From the NCBI RefSeq assembly GCF_050320395.1, contig NZ_CP144459.1, positions 310,001-374,000 of the forward strand: 64,000 bases of DNA, written 5' to 3'. Under the pieces are notes generated by a model that was not told the origin of the DNA, did no database searches, and saw nothing but the letters and a program-made list of their open reading frames with translations. This DNA comes from Treponema_C sp050320395 (lineage in GTDB: Bacteria; Spirochaetota; Spirochaetia; Treponematales; Treponemataceae). Shown piece by piece: positions 1 through 9,466 of the stretch (position 1 is its first letter; every line of letters starts with the position of its first letter). Both the position numbers and the translations under genes were made by a program.

Positions 1-2
1 TC

Positions 3-1277
3 TTACCGCTCTTTCGGCATATCCTTGGCGTACTGCATACGGATGCGCTGAATGCGCCTGCGGCTTTGCTCTTCAACCGTAAATAAAACCGAACCGATTT
101 TGATGCGCTCCGAGGTTTCGGGTAAATAGCCGAACTCTTCCAAAAGTTTGCCGCCTATCGTATCGAATTCCTGAGATATAAGGTTTAAGCCGAAAATATT
201 GTTTATATCCGTTAAAAGTATGTCGCCGGGAATAATGAATTCGGAGGGGCTGATAAGGGTAATGCGTTCTTCGGCGGCCTTATCGCGGCTGTTGTATTCG
301 TCGGTAATGCGTCCGAATACCGCTTTTAGGATATCGTCCATTGTAACGATACCGCGGTTGCTTCCGTGTTCGTCTACCACAACGGCAAAGTTTTGTTTTT
401 CGGTTTTAAATATGTGTAAAAGCGACAGAGCCGTTTGCGCATCGGGTACAAAGAGAACCCTGTGCATAATATCGGGAAGGCAAAATGTTTCTTTGCTTCC
501 GGTATAAAACAAAATATCCTTAAAATGAATTAAGCCCCGAATATCGTCGAAGGATTCACCGCAAACGGGAAGGCGCGAATAACCCGATTCGGCAACGGCT
601 CGTACCGTTTCTTCATAGGATGCCGACGCGTTTACGGTTTTTATGAGGGCTCGGGGCCGCACTATATCGCGCACACGAAGATCGGTAAATTCAAAAATGC
701 GGTGAAGCATTTCTTTTTCGCCGCTTTGTAAGGTTCCTTCAAGACTTCCCACATCAAAGAGGGTTTTTAATTCGTCCTCGGTTATTTGTCTTGAGTCGGA
801 ATCCCATATATTGCTTAATAAAAAGGTAAAAGCCGATGCCGTCTTTAAAAAAACGGCTGTAAGAGGCGAAAAAACTGTGCGGAGCATGCATAAAAAATCG
901 GCAAAACGGGACGCGGTTTCTTCGCTTTTGGACGCGGCTATGGTTTTGGGAAGAATTTCTCCGAAAACAATGATGATAAAGGTCATGACTGCCGCCGCCG
1001 CCGCGCTTCCGCCGTTTCCCATGAGGCTTACGGCGAGGGCCGCCGCAAGGGACGATGCCAAAGAATTTACAAAATTGTTTCCGATAAGGATTGCCGTTAA
1101 AACCGCAGGCAATTCTTTTTTTAGGGCTGCAATCGAACGGGCTTTGGGTTCTTTTTTTTTCAGCATTTGCCTCAGCCGGATATGAGAGAGGGACAAAAGG
1201 GCCGTTTCCGAGGACGAAAAAACGGCGGATGCGCCGATCAATAAAATTAAAATAAGGCTCATCGCGAAAATCGTCAT
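3..1277 (-). CDS. TlyC/CorC-family membrane protein (DUF21-CBS-CorC_HlyC), second copy
   Basis: The 424-residue product has an N-terminal membrane domain of several hydrophobic segments (about residues 1-150, DUF21 type). A pair of CBS domains follows (about 190-320, with motifs such as RDIVRPRALI and VDEHGSNRGIVTMDDILKAVFG), then a C-terminal CorC/HlyC domain. Families with this layout (CNNM/CorC, often annotated hemolysin TlyC) are linked to divalent cation handling; the haemolysin label is historical. The start codon overlaps the stop of the upstream paralogue as ATGA, and GGAGG lies seven bases before it, so the two are translationally coupled. The paralogues share architecture throughout and probably arose by tandem duplication. 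The exact ion is not known from sequence. Confidence 0.85.
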   Translation of the reverse strand: MTIFAMSLILILLIGASAVFSSSETALLSLSHIRLRQMLKKKEPKARSIAALKKELPAVLTAILIGNNFVNSLASSLAAALAVSLMGNGGSAAAAAVMTFIIIVFGEILPKTIAASKSEETASRFADFLCMLRTVFSPLTAVFLKTASAFTFLLSNIWDSDSRQITEDELKTLFDVGSLEGTLQSGEKEMLHRIFEFTDLRVRDIVRPRALIKTVNASASYEETVRAVAESGYSRLPVCGESFDDIRGLIHFKDILFYTGSKETFCLPDIMHRVLFVPDAQTALSLLHIFKTEKQNFAVVVDEHGSNRGIVTMDDILKAVFGRITDEYNSRDKAAEERITLISPSEFIIPGDILLTDINNIFGLNLISQEFDTIGGKLLEEFGYLPETSERIKIGSVLFTVEEQSRRRIQRIRMQYAKDMPKER

Positions 1278-2557
1278 CGTGCTTCCTCCGCAAGAGGATG
1301 TTCCTCGGTTTGTATATGAACTTGACGGATTCTCATTCCCGCGACGGCCGTAACGGTAAAGCGGCGGCCTTCATACACAATCGAATCACCCGATACGGGA
1401 ACGCGGCCGAGTTTTTCCATGATAAAGCCTGCAACGGTTTCATGGTAGTCCGATTTCAAAGTAATTCCCAGCCGGTCGGATAAATCGAGGAGGCGGGTTT
1501 TTCCGCTTATGAGGGCTTCTTTTTCATTTATAAAAACGGTATCTTGAGATTCCGGAAAATAATATTCATCGTTTATCGTTCCGAAAATCTCTTCGGCTAT
1601 GTCTTCTTTGGTTAAAAGACCGGCCGTTCCCGAATACTCGTCAAGGACAATCGCGATGGTTTGATTTTTTTCGTATAAAATCTGCTGAACGGCCGTCATG
1701 TTTTTTGTTTCCAAAATAAAAAGAGGCGGCCTCATGATTTTTTTTACGGAAAAAGAAGCGGGATCGCCTGAATACAGGAGTACGTCCTTGACGTATAAAA
1801 CACCCCTTATATCGTCGATATCCTTTCCCAAAACGGGAAAACGCGAAAGGCGGGATTTTTGCGAGCGTTCAAGCACTTCGGTGTAGCCGGCATTGTGCGC
1901 AATGCTGACTATTTCGGTACGGGGAACCATAATATCGCGCGCTTCAAGGTCGGTAAAGGTAAAGACTCGGTGCATCATTTGTTCGCCCGCCGAATGAATG
2001 AGACCTTCTTCTCCGCCCATTTCTATAAAGGTTTTAATTTCTTCTTCGGTAAAGGATACCGCCGATGCATCGGTTTTTATACCCAAAAGCTTTATAACGG
2101 CCGCCGATACGAGGGTAAAAAAACGGACCGGGGGGGTAAAAAGGTATGAAAAAAAGGTAATAAAAGATGCAAGTTTAAAAGCGATTCGTTCCGGATAGCG
2201 GGCTGCGGCGGTTTTGGGAATTATTTCTCCGAAAATCAATAAAAGCAGGGTGGCGGTTACGGAGGCAGCCCCGACACTGAGCGATTTTCCCCTTTCACCG
2301 AAGAGGTTAAGGGCGGCCGATGTGAGCATAACCGAAAGACCGATATTGACTATATTGTTGCCGACTAAAACCGTGTTTAAAAGGCGGGGCTTGTTATCCA
2401 GAAGTTTTCCGGCTTTAAGGGCTTCGGGATGTTTTTTGTCGCGTAAAAAGCGTAAACGCAATTTGTTTACGGAAAAAAATGCCGTTTCCGCGGCGGAAAA
2501 CATCATGGAAAAAAAAATCAATAAAAAAACGCCCGCAATTAAAACCGCCGTATTCAT
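1274..2557 (-). CDS. TlyC/CorC-family membrane protein (DUF21-CBS-CorC_HlyC), first copy
   Basis: This is the paralogue of the next gene downstream: an N-terminal DUF21 membrane domain, two CBS domains (RDIMVPRTEIVSIA; LDEYSGTAGLLTKEDIAEEIFG) and a CorC/HlyC C-terminal domain. The family is associated with magnesium or cobalt transport or resistance at the inner membrane. I place the start at the ATG at 2557 (product MNTAVLIAGVF...), not at a longer in-frame ATG at 2599, because AAGGAT lies about 11 bases upstream of 2557. The longer form would also begin inside the preceding lipoprotein gene with an unnatural charged extension. It is the third gene of a probable purL-lipoprotein-tlyC-tlyC run on the minus strand. 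Confidence 0.85.
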   Translation of the reverse strand: MNTAVLIAGVFLLIFFSMMFSAAETAFFSVNKLRLRFLRDKKHPEALKAGKLLDNKPRLLNTVLVGNNIVNIGLSVMLTSAALNLFGERGKSLSVGAASVTATLLLLIFGEIIPKTAAARYPERIAFKLASFITFFSYLFTPPVRFFTLVSAAVIKLLGIKTDASAVSFTEEEIKTFIEMGGEEGLIHSAGEQMMHRVFTFTDLEARDIMVPRTEIVSIAHNAGYTEVLERSQKSRLSRFPVLGKDIDDIRGVLYVKDVLLYSGDPASFSVKKIMRPPLFILETKNMTAVQQILYEKNQTIAIVLDEYSGTAGLLTKEDIAEEIFGTINDEYYFPESQDTVFINEKEALISGKTRLLDLSDRLGITLKSDYHETVAGFIMEKLGRVPVSGDSIVYEGRRFTVTAVAGMRIRQVHIQTEEHPLAEEAR

Positions 2558-2564
2558 TGTTTTT

Positions 2565-3560
2565 TTAATCCTTAGCCGCCGAATCGGAAGCCCCTTCATT
2601 CGGGGGAATACTGCCCGTAGGAGGAGCGCCTCCCGAAAGGGATTCTATTACATGCAGTATATCCGCCGCTTCGGCGCTGTCGGGGACGGCATTGTAGGCT
2701 TGGCGTAAATAGGTTACCGCTTCGTCCTGCGATATTTTTCCGCTGTTGACGGCAAAATAAGCCAGCTGATAATAGGCGTCCTGAATTTGGTTCGGCGAAA
2801 GAAGGTTTTTTTCGTTGATAAGTAAAAGCAGTTTATTTAATTCGTTGTCTAGGGTACCCGCATGAAAGGCCCGTGCGGCATTTTCAGATGCTATACGGAG
2901 TTTGTATTTTCCCAAAAGACCGCTTTTGTTTTCGGGGTCGGATTCAATCAGCTGTATAAATAAATCGTTTAAAGTTATATGAAAGCGCTCGGGCACGGTT
3001 TCTATATAGGCATCGATATACTCGGCCTTTTTACTTCCTTGCGTTTTTTGTATTTTGTCGTATAAGCGATTTATCTTTTTTTCCCGCGGGCGCTCGGCTC
3101 TGATTAAATCGAGTACGTTTTGCGCTGTTTTTGTTTCCGTTGTCATGGGCAAAAAGGCAAAGGGCCGGCCTGTTTCGCTCATCAATAAGGCTGTCGGCGC
3201 CGCCCGTACTCCCATATTCAGGGCAAGACGAAAAACTTCCGCCGCCTTTTCACGGTCGGACGCTGTCGGAATATCGGGAACGTCTATGTGCAGTAAAATG
3301 TAATTTTTCCCCGCTTCTTTTTTAAATTCCTCCGTATTGAAAATTGAAAAAAGCAAATCTTCGCTGATATCGTCCCAAGCCGTTCCCGTAAAAAGTAAAA
3401 ATATATTTTTATGCCGCATATGCGCTTCCGCCAGAGCCGTATCCAGGTCGGTTTCCCAGTGCGGCTCTACGGCCGTACAGGCTGCGGCAAGATAAAGCGT
3501 CAATACAATGAAACTTAAACACAGGGGCTTTGGTGAAAAAAAAGAAGGTGATTTTTTCAT
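2565..3560 (-). CDS. lipoprotein with thioredoxin-like fold lacking the CxxC motif
   Basis: The 331-residue protein opens with a basic n-region, a hydrophobic stretch and a lipobox (LAAAC, Cys about 28), so it should be a lipid-anchored envelope protein. Residues about 35-150 resemble thioredoxin-like domains of the DUF255/thioredoxin_7 type. The region holds KNIFLLFTGTAWDD followed by a later APTALL cis-proline segment. The position where CxxC would sit reads AWDD, so ordinary disulfide chemistry is not expected. The C-terminal half is helical and TPR-like, and the tail is Pro/Ser/Gly rich. It lies 18 bp downstream of purL and 7 bp upstream of a TlyC-like gene, so it is probably cotranscribed. 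Its function is unknown; a binding or assembly role is only an inference. Confidence 0.6.
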   Translation of the reverse strand: MKKSPSFFSPKPLCLSFIVLTLYLAAACTAVEPHWETDLDTALAEAHMRHKNIFLLFTGTAWDDISEDLLFSIFNTEEFKKEAGKNYILLHIDVPDIPTASDREKAAEVFRLALNMGVRAAPTALLMSETGRPFAFLPMTTETKTAQNVLDLIRAERPREKKINRLYDKIQKTQGSKKAEYIDAYIETVPERFHITLNDLFIQLIESDPENKSGLLGKYKLRIASENAARAFHAGTLDNELNKLLLLINEKNLLSPNQIQDAYYQLAYFAVNSGKISQDEAVTYLRQAYNAVPDSAEAADILHVIESLSGGAPPTGSIPPNEGASDSAAKD

Positions 3561-3578
3561 ATTGTTTTTCCGAATCTC

Positions 3579-6500
3579 TTATCTGAAATAACGTACTCCC
3601 GCCGCAAAGATGTTTTGCTCCTTATTGCCGCCCGTGTTTTTTAAAAGTCCGCTTGTCCGGGCTGCAAGGCAGCGTTCATTATGCGCCATCTTGCCCAATA
3701 TGCGGCCGTCGGGACTGGTAATGCCTTCGATTGCAAAGGCCGAACCGTTCGGATTATCCGGCTCAAGGATTGCCGGCATTCCGTTTTCATCGGCGTATTG
3801 GGTAAAAACCTGACCCTTTTTAAACAGTTCGGCAGCTTCTTCGGTACGGATAAGCAAGCGTCCTTCTCCGTGCGAAATCGGAAGCGTATGCAGTTCTCCC
3901 GATAAAATCCCCGGATCCTGCGCCCAGGGCGACATGTACGAGGCGGTTTTTGTCGTACACATCCTCGATATATGCCGTCCTATCGTATTAAAGCCGAGTG
4001 TCGGATAGTTTTCGCAGGGGTCAAGAATCTTGCCGTAGGGCAAAAGACCCGTTTTAATCAGGGCTTGGAAGCCGTTGCAAATACCGAGTATGAGGCCGTC
4101 TTTGTTTTCGAGTAAATCCTGCACGGCATCGGCAATGCGTTTTTGGCGTAAAATATTTGCGATAAATTTACCCGAACCGTCAGGCTCGTCTCCCGCCGAA
4201 AAGCCGCCCGAAAAGGCTAAGATGTTGCAGCGCTTTAGGGCCTTTTCAAGCTCTAAAAGAGAAGCGTGTAAATCCTGCGGCGTTTTGTTTTTCAGTACAA
4301 AAAGTTCGGTTTTTGCCCCTGCAAGGTCGAAAGCTTTTTGCATATCGTATTCGCAGTTTGTACCCGGAAAAACGGGCAGCAGTACCACAGGCTGTGCGCC
4401 CTGCCCCGCGGCTGAGGACAGGGGTTTTGAACACCGGGGACGAAGGCACTGTCCGTTATAGGTTGTAAGGGCAAAGTCGGGAATGTTCTCTTCACCGTTT
4501 AAAACCGCCTTTTTTGCATCCTTGTTTGAAAGCGGGGCAAAAACGCCGCCGAGGGGTTCTTCCCATGCTTTAAGCATTTCTTCGATGCCGATATGTAAGC
4601 TTTGCTCATGCTTTTGTACCGAAATGCGGCGCTCTTCGCTTGTTTTTCCCAAAAAGACGGGAACTTCACAGCCGCTTTTTTTTGCTCTTTGTTCGATATC
4701 GGCGGGAGACAGGGAACTTTCGATGATGATTGAACCGTATAAGGGCAAGAATAAATCGGCGTCATGCATACCTGCACAAAAGTCTTTGTCGAAATCAAAG
4801 CCTATACGGTTACCGAAGGCCATTTTACTGACCGCTTCGGCTATTCCTCCGGCCTGCACGGGGTAGGCCGCACTGACTTCAGTATCGGCGGGTGAATAAA
4901 GGGTATTCAAAAAGCGGCAGTTTTGTTTAAAATTTTCAAAGTCGGGCGAAAGGTCGTCTTTTTGCCGCGTCTTTAAAAGGTAGACAAATCTGCCGGACTG
5001 CGTAAAGGAGCCGCCCCGTATGCGTGCAACATCGGTAATACCGACTGCAAAGGAGACAAGTGTCGGCGGAACGTGAATATCCTGAAAGGTGCCGGACATC
5101 GAGTCCTTACCGCCTATAGCCGGTGTCCCCATAGCTTTTTGCGCCTCCAATGCACCCAAGAGGGCGGCGGCGGGCTTTCCCCATGATTCGGGGGAGACGG
5201 CCGACTCAAAATATTCCTGAAAGCTCAATCGGCATTTTTCGGGTTCTCCTCCCATTGCGGCAACGGCTGCCAGAGACTGCAAAACCGCATATTGGGCTCC
5301 GTGCCAGGGACTCCAGCTTAAAATGCGCGGATCGTACCCGAAGGCCATGAGGCTTGCCGTACCGGTTTCTTCGGGCGAGAGTACGGGAATCTTTGCCGCA
5401 CAGCCGGCCTCCGGGGTTGCCTGATAGCGGCCTCCCATCGGGAATAAGACGGTTGAAGCGCCGACCGTTCCGTCAAAGCGCTCGCTTAAACCGCGCCTTG
5501 AACATACCGCCAAATCGCTCAGGTTTGAAAGCCATGCCTGCTTTAATCCCGTTTCTTTTTCCAAGTGCGGTTTTACCGTATCGAGGGGGAATAAGAGGGG
5601 GCTTTGCGCTTTTTGGGGCGATGTGATTTTTAAGTGCGTACTTTTGCGGGCGCCGGCCGTGTCCAAAAAGGAGCGCTCCAAATCTACGACGGTATCGCCC
5701 TTCCATGTCATGGTTAAACGCTTTTTATCGGTTATTTTTGCGATAACCGCCGCATGCAGGTTTTCTTCGGCGGCAAAGCGGATGAACTTTTGTGCATCTT
5801 TTTCGCGGACGACAACCGCCATGCGCTCCTGAGATTCGGAAACGGCAAGTTCGGTGCCGTTTAAGCCTTCGTATTTTTTAGGTACCGCGTCCAAGTCGAT
5901 GTCCAAACCGTCCGCAAGTTCTCCGACGGCAACGGCAACTCCTCCTGCTCCGAAATCGTTGCAGCGGCGTATAAGGGTGCTTACTTCCGGATTGCGGAAC
6001 AAACGCTGAATTTTACGTTCTTCAACGGCATTTCCCTTTTGCACTTCCGCTGCGGCCTGCGTAACGGAGGTTTCTGTATGCACCTTGGAAGAACCGGTTG
6101 CCCCTCCGATGCCGTCGCGGCCGGTACCGCCTCCGACTAAGATAACGCAGTCGCCCGCTTCCGGTTCTTCCCTCTTTACCGAGGAGGCGGGTGCTGCGGC
6201 GATCACGGCTCCCAGTTCCATGCGCTTTGCTTCAAAGCCCGGATGATATATTTCGGCAACCTGACCGGTTGCAAGGCCGATTTGATTTCCGTAAGAACTG
6301 AATCCCGCTGCGGCTTCCCGCGTAATTTTTAACTGCGGGAGTTTTCCTTTTCGGGTGTCGGCAGCCCTTGTGCGCGGGTCGGCCGCTCCCGTAACGCGAA
6401 GCGATTGGTATACCCAGGAACGCCCGGAAAGGGGATCGCGGATAGCGCCTCCGATACAGGTTGCAGCTCCTCCGAAGGGCTCTATTTCGGTGGGGTGATT

Positions 6501-7523
6501 GTGCGTTTCGTTTTTAAACATTAAAAGCCATTTTTCGCTTTTTTGCTTTTCGGCATTTTCCCCGGTTCCGTCCTGAAAGGATTTTTTGCGTACATCGATA
6601 TAGACCGAGCATGCATTGATTTCTTTTGATTCTTCCGTATCGCCGAGCATACCCTTCTTTTTTAAATACTTTGCCCCTATACAGGCCATGTCCATCAAGC
6701 TTTCGTCTTTCGGTTTTTCCGCATAGACTTCTTTGCGCATTGCACGGTATAAGGCAAGGGATTTTTGAATGGACTGCGAAAAATTTCCGTCTTCGATTTC
6801 GATTGAATCCAAAACCGTATTAAAAGTCGTATGGCGGCAGTGGTCTGACCAATAGGTATCGAGTACGCGGATTTCGGTTTCCGACGGATCCCTGCCCGCT
6901 TTCTTAAAATAATCCTGCACACAGAGAAGATCGGCATCGTCCATTGCAAGCGACATTGAAGCGTGTAAAGCCGCCAATTCATCTTTGTTCATTTTTATAA
7001 AGCCTGAAATGCGTACTATAGCCTCAGGCTCGCTTGCGGCGGTTTGCAGGGTTTTCGGGAGCTCTGCGGAAGCTTCGCGCGAATCGACCGGATTTATAAG
7101 GTGTTTTTTTATGCGCAGTAAATCTTCATCGCAAAGGTTTCCGGAAATCACAATGAGTTTAGCACAGCGCACCGTCGGCTGGGTATCGATGCCGCCTTGC
7201 TTTGCATCGGTTAACAGCGAAAGGCATTGTTCCGCGGAGTCCGCCCTTTGGTCGTATTGACCGGGAAGATATTCCCATGCGATGACCCTTTCGTCCTTCG
7301 AAAGAGGCAGTTCGTCAAAATACAGCACATCGCTTTGCGGCTCGGAAAAAACGTGCTGTGCCGCCTTTTTTATAAGGTCGGCAGAGAGGTTTTCGACATC
7401 GTAGCGGTTTACAAAGCGTAAGTCTTTTATGCCGCCGATACCCAAAAAGCCGGTAATATCGTGCAGGATGTTTTCGGCTTCGTTTTGAAAGCCTTTTTTT
7501 CTTTCAACAAAAATACGGAACAT
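3579..7523 (-). CDS. purL: phosphoribosylformylglycinamidine synthase, single-chain form
   Basis: PurL converts FGAR, glutamine and ATP to FGAM in purine synthesis. The roughly 1314-residue chain carries the synthetase and glutaminase domains in one polypeptide. Visible landmarks are KNETHNHPTEIEPFGGAAT, GGGTGRDGIGGATGSSK, GGKDSMSGTF, and a C-terminal class I amidotransferase with GICNGFQ (nucleophile Cys) and ISHGEGRL. The N-terminus resembles the clostridial/Bacteroides-type long PurL more than the proteobacterial one. I choose the ATG at 7523 (MFRIFVERKKGFQ) because the 27-codon upstream extension has no family resemblance and would overlap a promoter. No Shine-Dalgarno is visible, and a TATACT box sits six bases before the ATG, suggesting a leaderless message. 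No other purine genes lie nearby. Confidence 0.93.
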   Translation of the reverse strand: MFRIFVERKKGFQNEAENILHDITGFLGIGGIKDLRFVNRYDVENLSADLIKKAAQHVFSEPQSDVLYFDELPLSKDERVIAWEYLPGQYDQRADSAEQCLSLLTDAKQGGIDTQPTVRCAKLIVISGNLCDEDLLRIKKHLINPVDSREASAELPKTLQTAASEPEAIVRISGFIKMNKDELAALHASMSLAMDDADLLCVQDYFKKAGRDPSETEIRVLDTYWSDHCRHTTFNTVLDSIEIEDGNFSQSIQKSLALYRAMRKEVYAEKPKDESLMDMACIGAKYLKKKGMLGDTEESKEINACSVYIDVRKKSFQDGTGENAEKQKSEKWLLMFKNETHNHPTEIEPFGGAATCIGGAIRDPLSGRSWVYQSLRVTGAADPRTRAADTRKGKLPQLKITREAAAGFSSYGNQIGLATGQVAEIYHPGFEAKRMELGAVIAAAPASSVKREEPEAGDCVILVGGGTGRDGIGGATGSSKVHTETSVTQAAAEVQKGNAVEERKIQRLFRNPEVSTLIRRCNDFGAGGVAVAVGELADGLDIDLDAVPKKYEGLNGTELAVSESQERMAVVVREKDAQKFIRFAAEENLHAAVIAKITDKKRLTMTWKGDTVVDLERSFLDTAGARKSTHLKITSPQKAQSPLLFPLDTVKPHLEKETGLKQAWLSNLSDLAVCSRRGLSERFDGTVGASTVLFPMGGRYQATPEAGCAAKIPVLSPEETGTASLMAFGYDPRILSWSPWHGAQYAVLQSLAAVAAMGGEPEKCRLSFQEYFESAVSPESWGKPAAALLGALEAQKAMGTPAIGGKDSMSGTFQDIHVPPTLVSFAVGITDVARIRGGSFTQSGRFVYLLKTRQKDDLSPDFENFKQNCRFLNTLYSPADTEVSAAYPVQAGGIAEAVSKMAFGNRIGFDFDKDFCAGMHDADLFLPLYGSIIIESSLSPADIEQRAKKSGCEVPVFLGKTSEERRISVQKHEQSLHIGIEEMLKAWEEPLGGVFAPLSNKDAKKAVLNGEENIPDFALTTYNGQCLRPRCSKPLSSAAGQGAQPVVLLPVFPGTNCEYDMQKAFDLAGAKTELFVLKNKTPQDLHASLLELEKALKRCNILAFSGGFSAGDEPDGSGKFIANILRQKRIADAVQDLLENKDGLILGICNGFQALIKTGLLPYGKILDPCENYPTLGFNTIGRHISRMCTTKTASYMSPWAQDPGILSGELHTLPISHGEGRLLIRTEEAAELFKKGQVFTQYADENGMPAILEPDNPNGSAFAIEGITSPDGRILGKMAHNERCLAARTSGLLKNTGGNKEQNIFAAGVRYFR

Positions 7524-7529
7524 GGAAAA

Positions 7530-7558
7530 AGTATACCCGAAAGAGCCGAAAACCGCAA
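7530..7558 (-). promoter_or_regulatory. purL promoter abutting the start codon (leaderless architecture)
   Basis: On the minus strand TTGCGG (7553-7558) is separated by 17 bp from TATACT (7530-7535), and the ATG follows after six bases. Transcription would start at or within a base or two of the ATG. There is no ribosome-binding site in the gap. Confidence 0.55.
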
Positions 7559-7608
7559 CGGGAAGGGGGCACGGAATTGTACAGCCGATTTCGGGCCGCC
7601 GCAAACAG

Positions 7609-8988
7609 TTACATATTATCTTCTTCGTACACCGTTAAGCCGAGATATTTGGCAATTTCAATAAAATCGTTTCTGTAGTCTCCGAATACGGTTACCCTGT
7701 GCCAACTGAATAATTCATTGTGCCAATTTTCCATAATCTGCCTGCTAGACTTTACCCTTCCTACCAATTTTGTGCGGCAGCCGCAGGGGTGATCTATGTT
7801 CCCGATACTTTCACCGCTGTGAACACTCATAGCCTTTCCGGCGGTACTTATCTTTATGGTCGTTAAAGGATGCCCTACCGGCATAATTACCTGTAATGCG
7901 GCACTTGCATTATCTTCGGCATGGGTTCTGATTTTATAAGGAAATGATGCCTTGTCGGGACCGAGAGGTTTACATGAAGCAACACAGTGGGAATATACGA
8001 TTTGATTTTTTTCCGTATCGACAAAGGGATCGGATACAAGCCCCGGTCGTCCTGCCACTGCTCTGATAATAAGAGCGGTAACGCATGCATCGAGATCTCC
8101 CTCACATACACCTATCTGTCCGCTGTTATTCATTTCAAAGAAACTCAAGCAGGGATATACATTCAAGTCGTATGCAAAAAACAATAAAATGCAGTCAACG
8201 CTGACCACATCCGCCTTTACTTCTTCTTTAAGTTTTTTCAATGCAAAATACATCTTTGCACTGGCACGAATGTCGGCATAAGAAGGTTCAACCACCGCTT
8301 CGGCATTGTCGATCCATTTTTGCGCCATTTTTTCCGCTTCTTTTTCATCAACATCACCGATTGCATCATTTAACTCTTTTAAGGTTTTAACAACGACATC
8401 TATACCGAATGTTTGTTTTAATTTATTTACCGTTTCTTCAAATCCCGATTGCCCTGCCCGATAGCGTTTCATCGTACTGCCTGTTCCGATTGAACGTTTA
8501 AATTCCGCTTCCTTAAGGAGTGTCATTTTCTCAAAATTCTTAAAAACCAAAATCCTGCTGTTTGAGACCTTCGGAACAGCCAAATAAATACGGATTTTAT
8601 GAATAAGAGCTTCAACATCCTCGGTACCGACCGTTCCTACCGGATAATTTTTTTCTTTAATGATACAGGCGGTTCGTATTATATCTCCGGAACCTCCGTA
8701 AGGATCGTCGATGATTAAACCGTGTTTTAACATCGGTGATATTCTTTGTCCGAGTCCGGTTCCGTGAGCGAGTAAAATCATAATAAAACCGTCATCTTCG
8801 GTTAATGCCTGCAAATCTTCATCCGAAGCTTGAGCTGTAAGACTTGAATAAATAAATTCAAAGTCCTTTCCGAATGCTTCGTTAAGCAGATTTGTATAAT
8901 ACCGTTTTCTGTTTTCGTAATCTGCAAGAATTCCGGGCCAGCTTAACCCTGTCGGTGCTTTTACCGCAAAGCAACATTGAATTTTCAT
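7609..8988 (-). CDS. L-fucose/arabinose isomerase-like protein
   Basis: The 459-residue product resembles the L-fucose isomerase-like family, whose members interconvert aldoses and ketoses with a divalent metal. The segment CEGDLDACVTALIIRAVAGRP, followed by DPFVDTEKNQIVYSHC, matches the part of the fold holding the acidic and histidine metal ligands. The start at 8988 (MKIQCCFAVKAPTG) is preceded by AAGGAG about 10 bases upstream. The longer ORF from 9078 would overlap most of the adjacent gene end and is rejected. It is the last gene of the LacI-controlled sugar operon, one base after the RbsD-like gene. The substrate is not evident; a six-carbon deoxysugar or a pentose are both possible. 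Confidence 0.7.
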   Translation of the reverse strand: MKIQCCFAVKAPTGLSWPGILADYENRKRYYTNLLNEAFGKDFEFIYSSLTAQASDEDLQALTEDDGFIMILLAHGTGLGQRISPMLKHGLIIDDPYGGSGDIIRTACIIKEKNYPVGTVGTEDVEALIHKIRIYLAVPKVSNSRILVFKNFEKMTLLKEAEFKRSIGTGSTMKRYRAGQSGFEETVNKLKQTFGIDVVVKTLKELNDAIGDVDEKEAEKMAQKWIDNAEAVVEPSYADIRASAKMYFALKKLKEEVKADVVSVDCILLFFAYDLNVYPCLSFFEMNNSGQIGVCEGDLDACVTALIIRAVAGRPGLVSDPFVDTEKNQIVYSHCVASCKPLGPDKASFPYKIRTHAEDNASAALQVIMPVGHPLTTIKISTAGKAMSVHSGESIGNIDHPCGCRTKLVGRVKSSRQIMENWHNELFSWHRVTVFGDYRNDFIEIAKYLGLTVYEEDNM

Positions 8989-8989
8989 G

Positions 8990-9466
8990 TCAATTTTTCT
9001 CCTTTTCTTTATAATTTGCCCGCTTCGAATAATAATCGGGGGTAATAACTCCTTCCTTTTGGAACCATATAGGAGCATCTACCCCGCAGCATAACACGAC
9101 ATTTCCCCATGGCTCAAAGCCGCCTGTTCGAATAATATATTTTGCTTTCTTTTTGTATTCCAACAATGCTTCATGCGGAATTGTTTCTACATTACAGCGA
9201 TCAATAATTTTTTTTACATTTGCAAAATGAACAGGGTTGTAATCTTCCTGTTCTTTAGCAACAATACATCTTTCATAAATCAAATCACTTGTAACAAGTT
9301 CAAGAATTTCCGCAATTTCCGGTTTCCCGGCCTCTATAGCTAAATCAATACGCTGTTCTTCATCTTGTACGGGAAGTCCGGCATCCGATATAATAATCCA
9401 ATCCAGATGTCCGAGCGATGCAATTGCTTTATTAAGCCGAATATTCAGAATCCTGCCTTTTTTCAT
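8990..9466 (-). CDS. RbsD/FucU-family sugar mutarotase
   Basis: RbsD and FucU proteins interconvert pyranose, furanose and anomeric forms of ribose or fucose after uptake. The 158-residue protein begins with MKKGRILN and has the family motifs GHLDWIIISDAGLP (catalytic His and Asp region) and, near the C-terminus, IIRTGGFEPWGNVVLCCGV. It is slightly longer than typical RbsD (about 139 residues) because of a C-terminal tail of about 20 residues. The start codon overlaps the ribokinase stop as ATGA, with AAAGGAGG just upstream. The neighbouring isomerase-like gene suggests a FucU-like role as much as ribose pyranase. Confidence 0.8.
   Translation of the reverse strand: MKKGRILNIRLNKAIASLGHLDWIIISDAGLPVQDEEQRIDLAIEAGKPEIAEILELVTSDLIYERCIVAKEQEDYNPVHFANVKKIIDRCNVETIPHEALLEYKKKAKYIIRTGGFEPWGNVVLCCGVDAPIWFQKEGVITPDYYSKRANYKEKEKN

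Noticed and set aside
754..1293. A 179-codon minus-strand ORF overlapping the TlyC-like gene
   Set aside because: It is an alternative frame of a well-supported membrane protein gene, with low-complexity basic composition and no ribosome-binding site.
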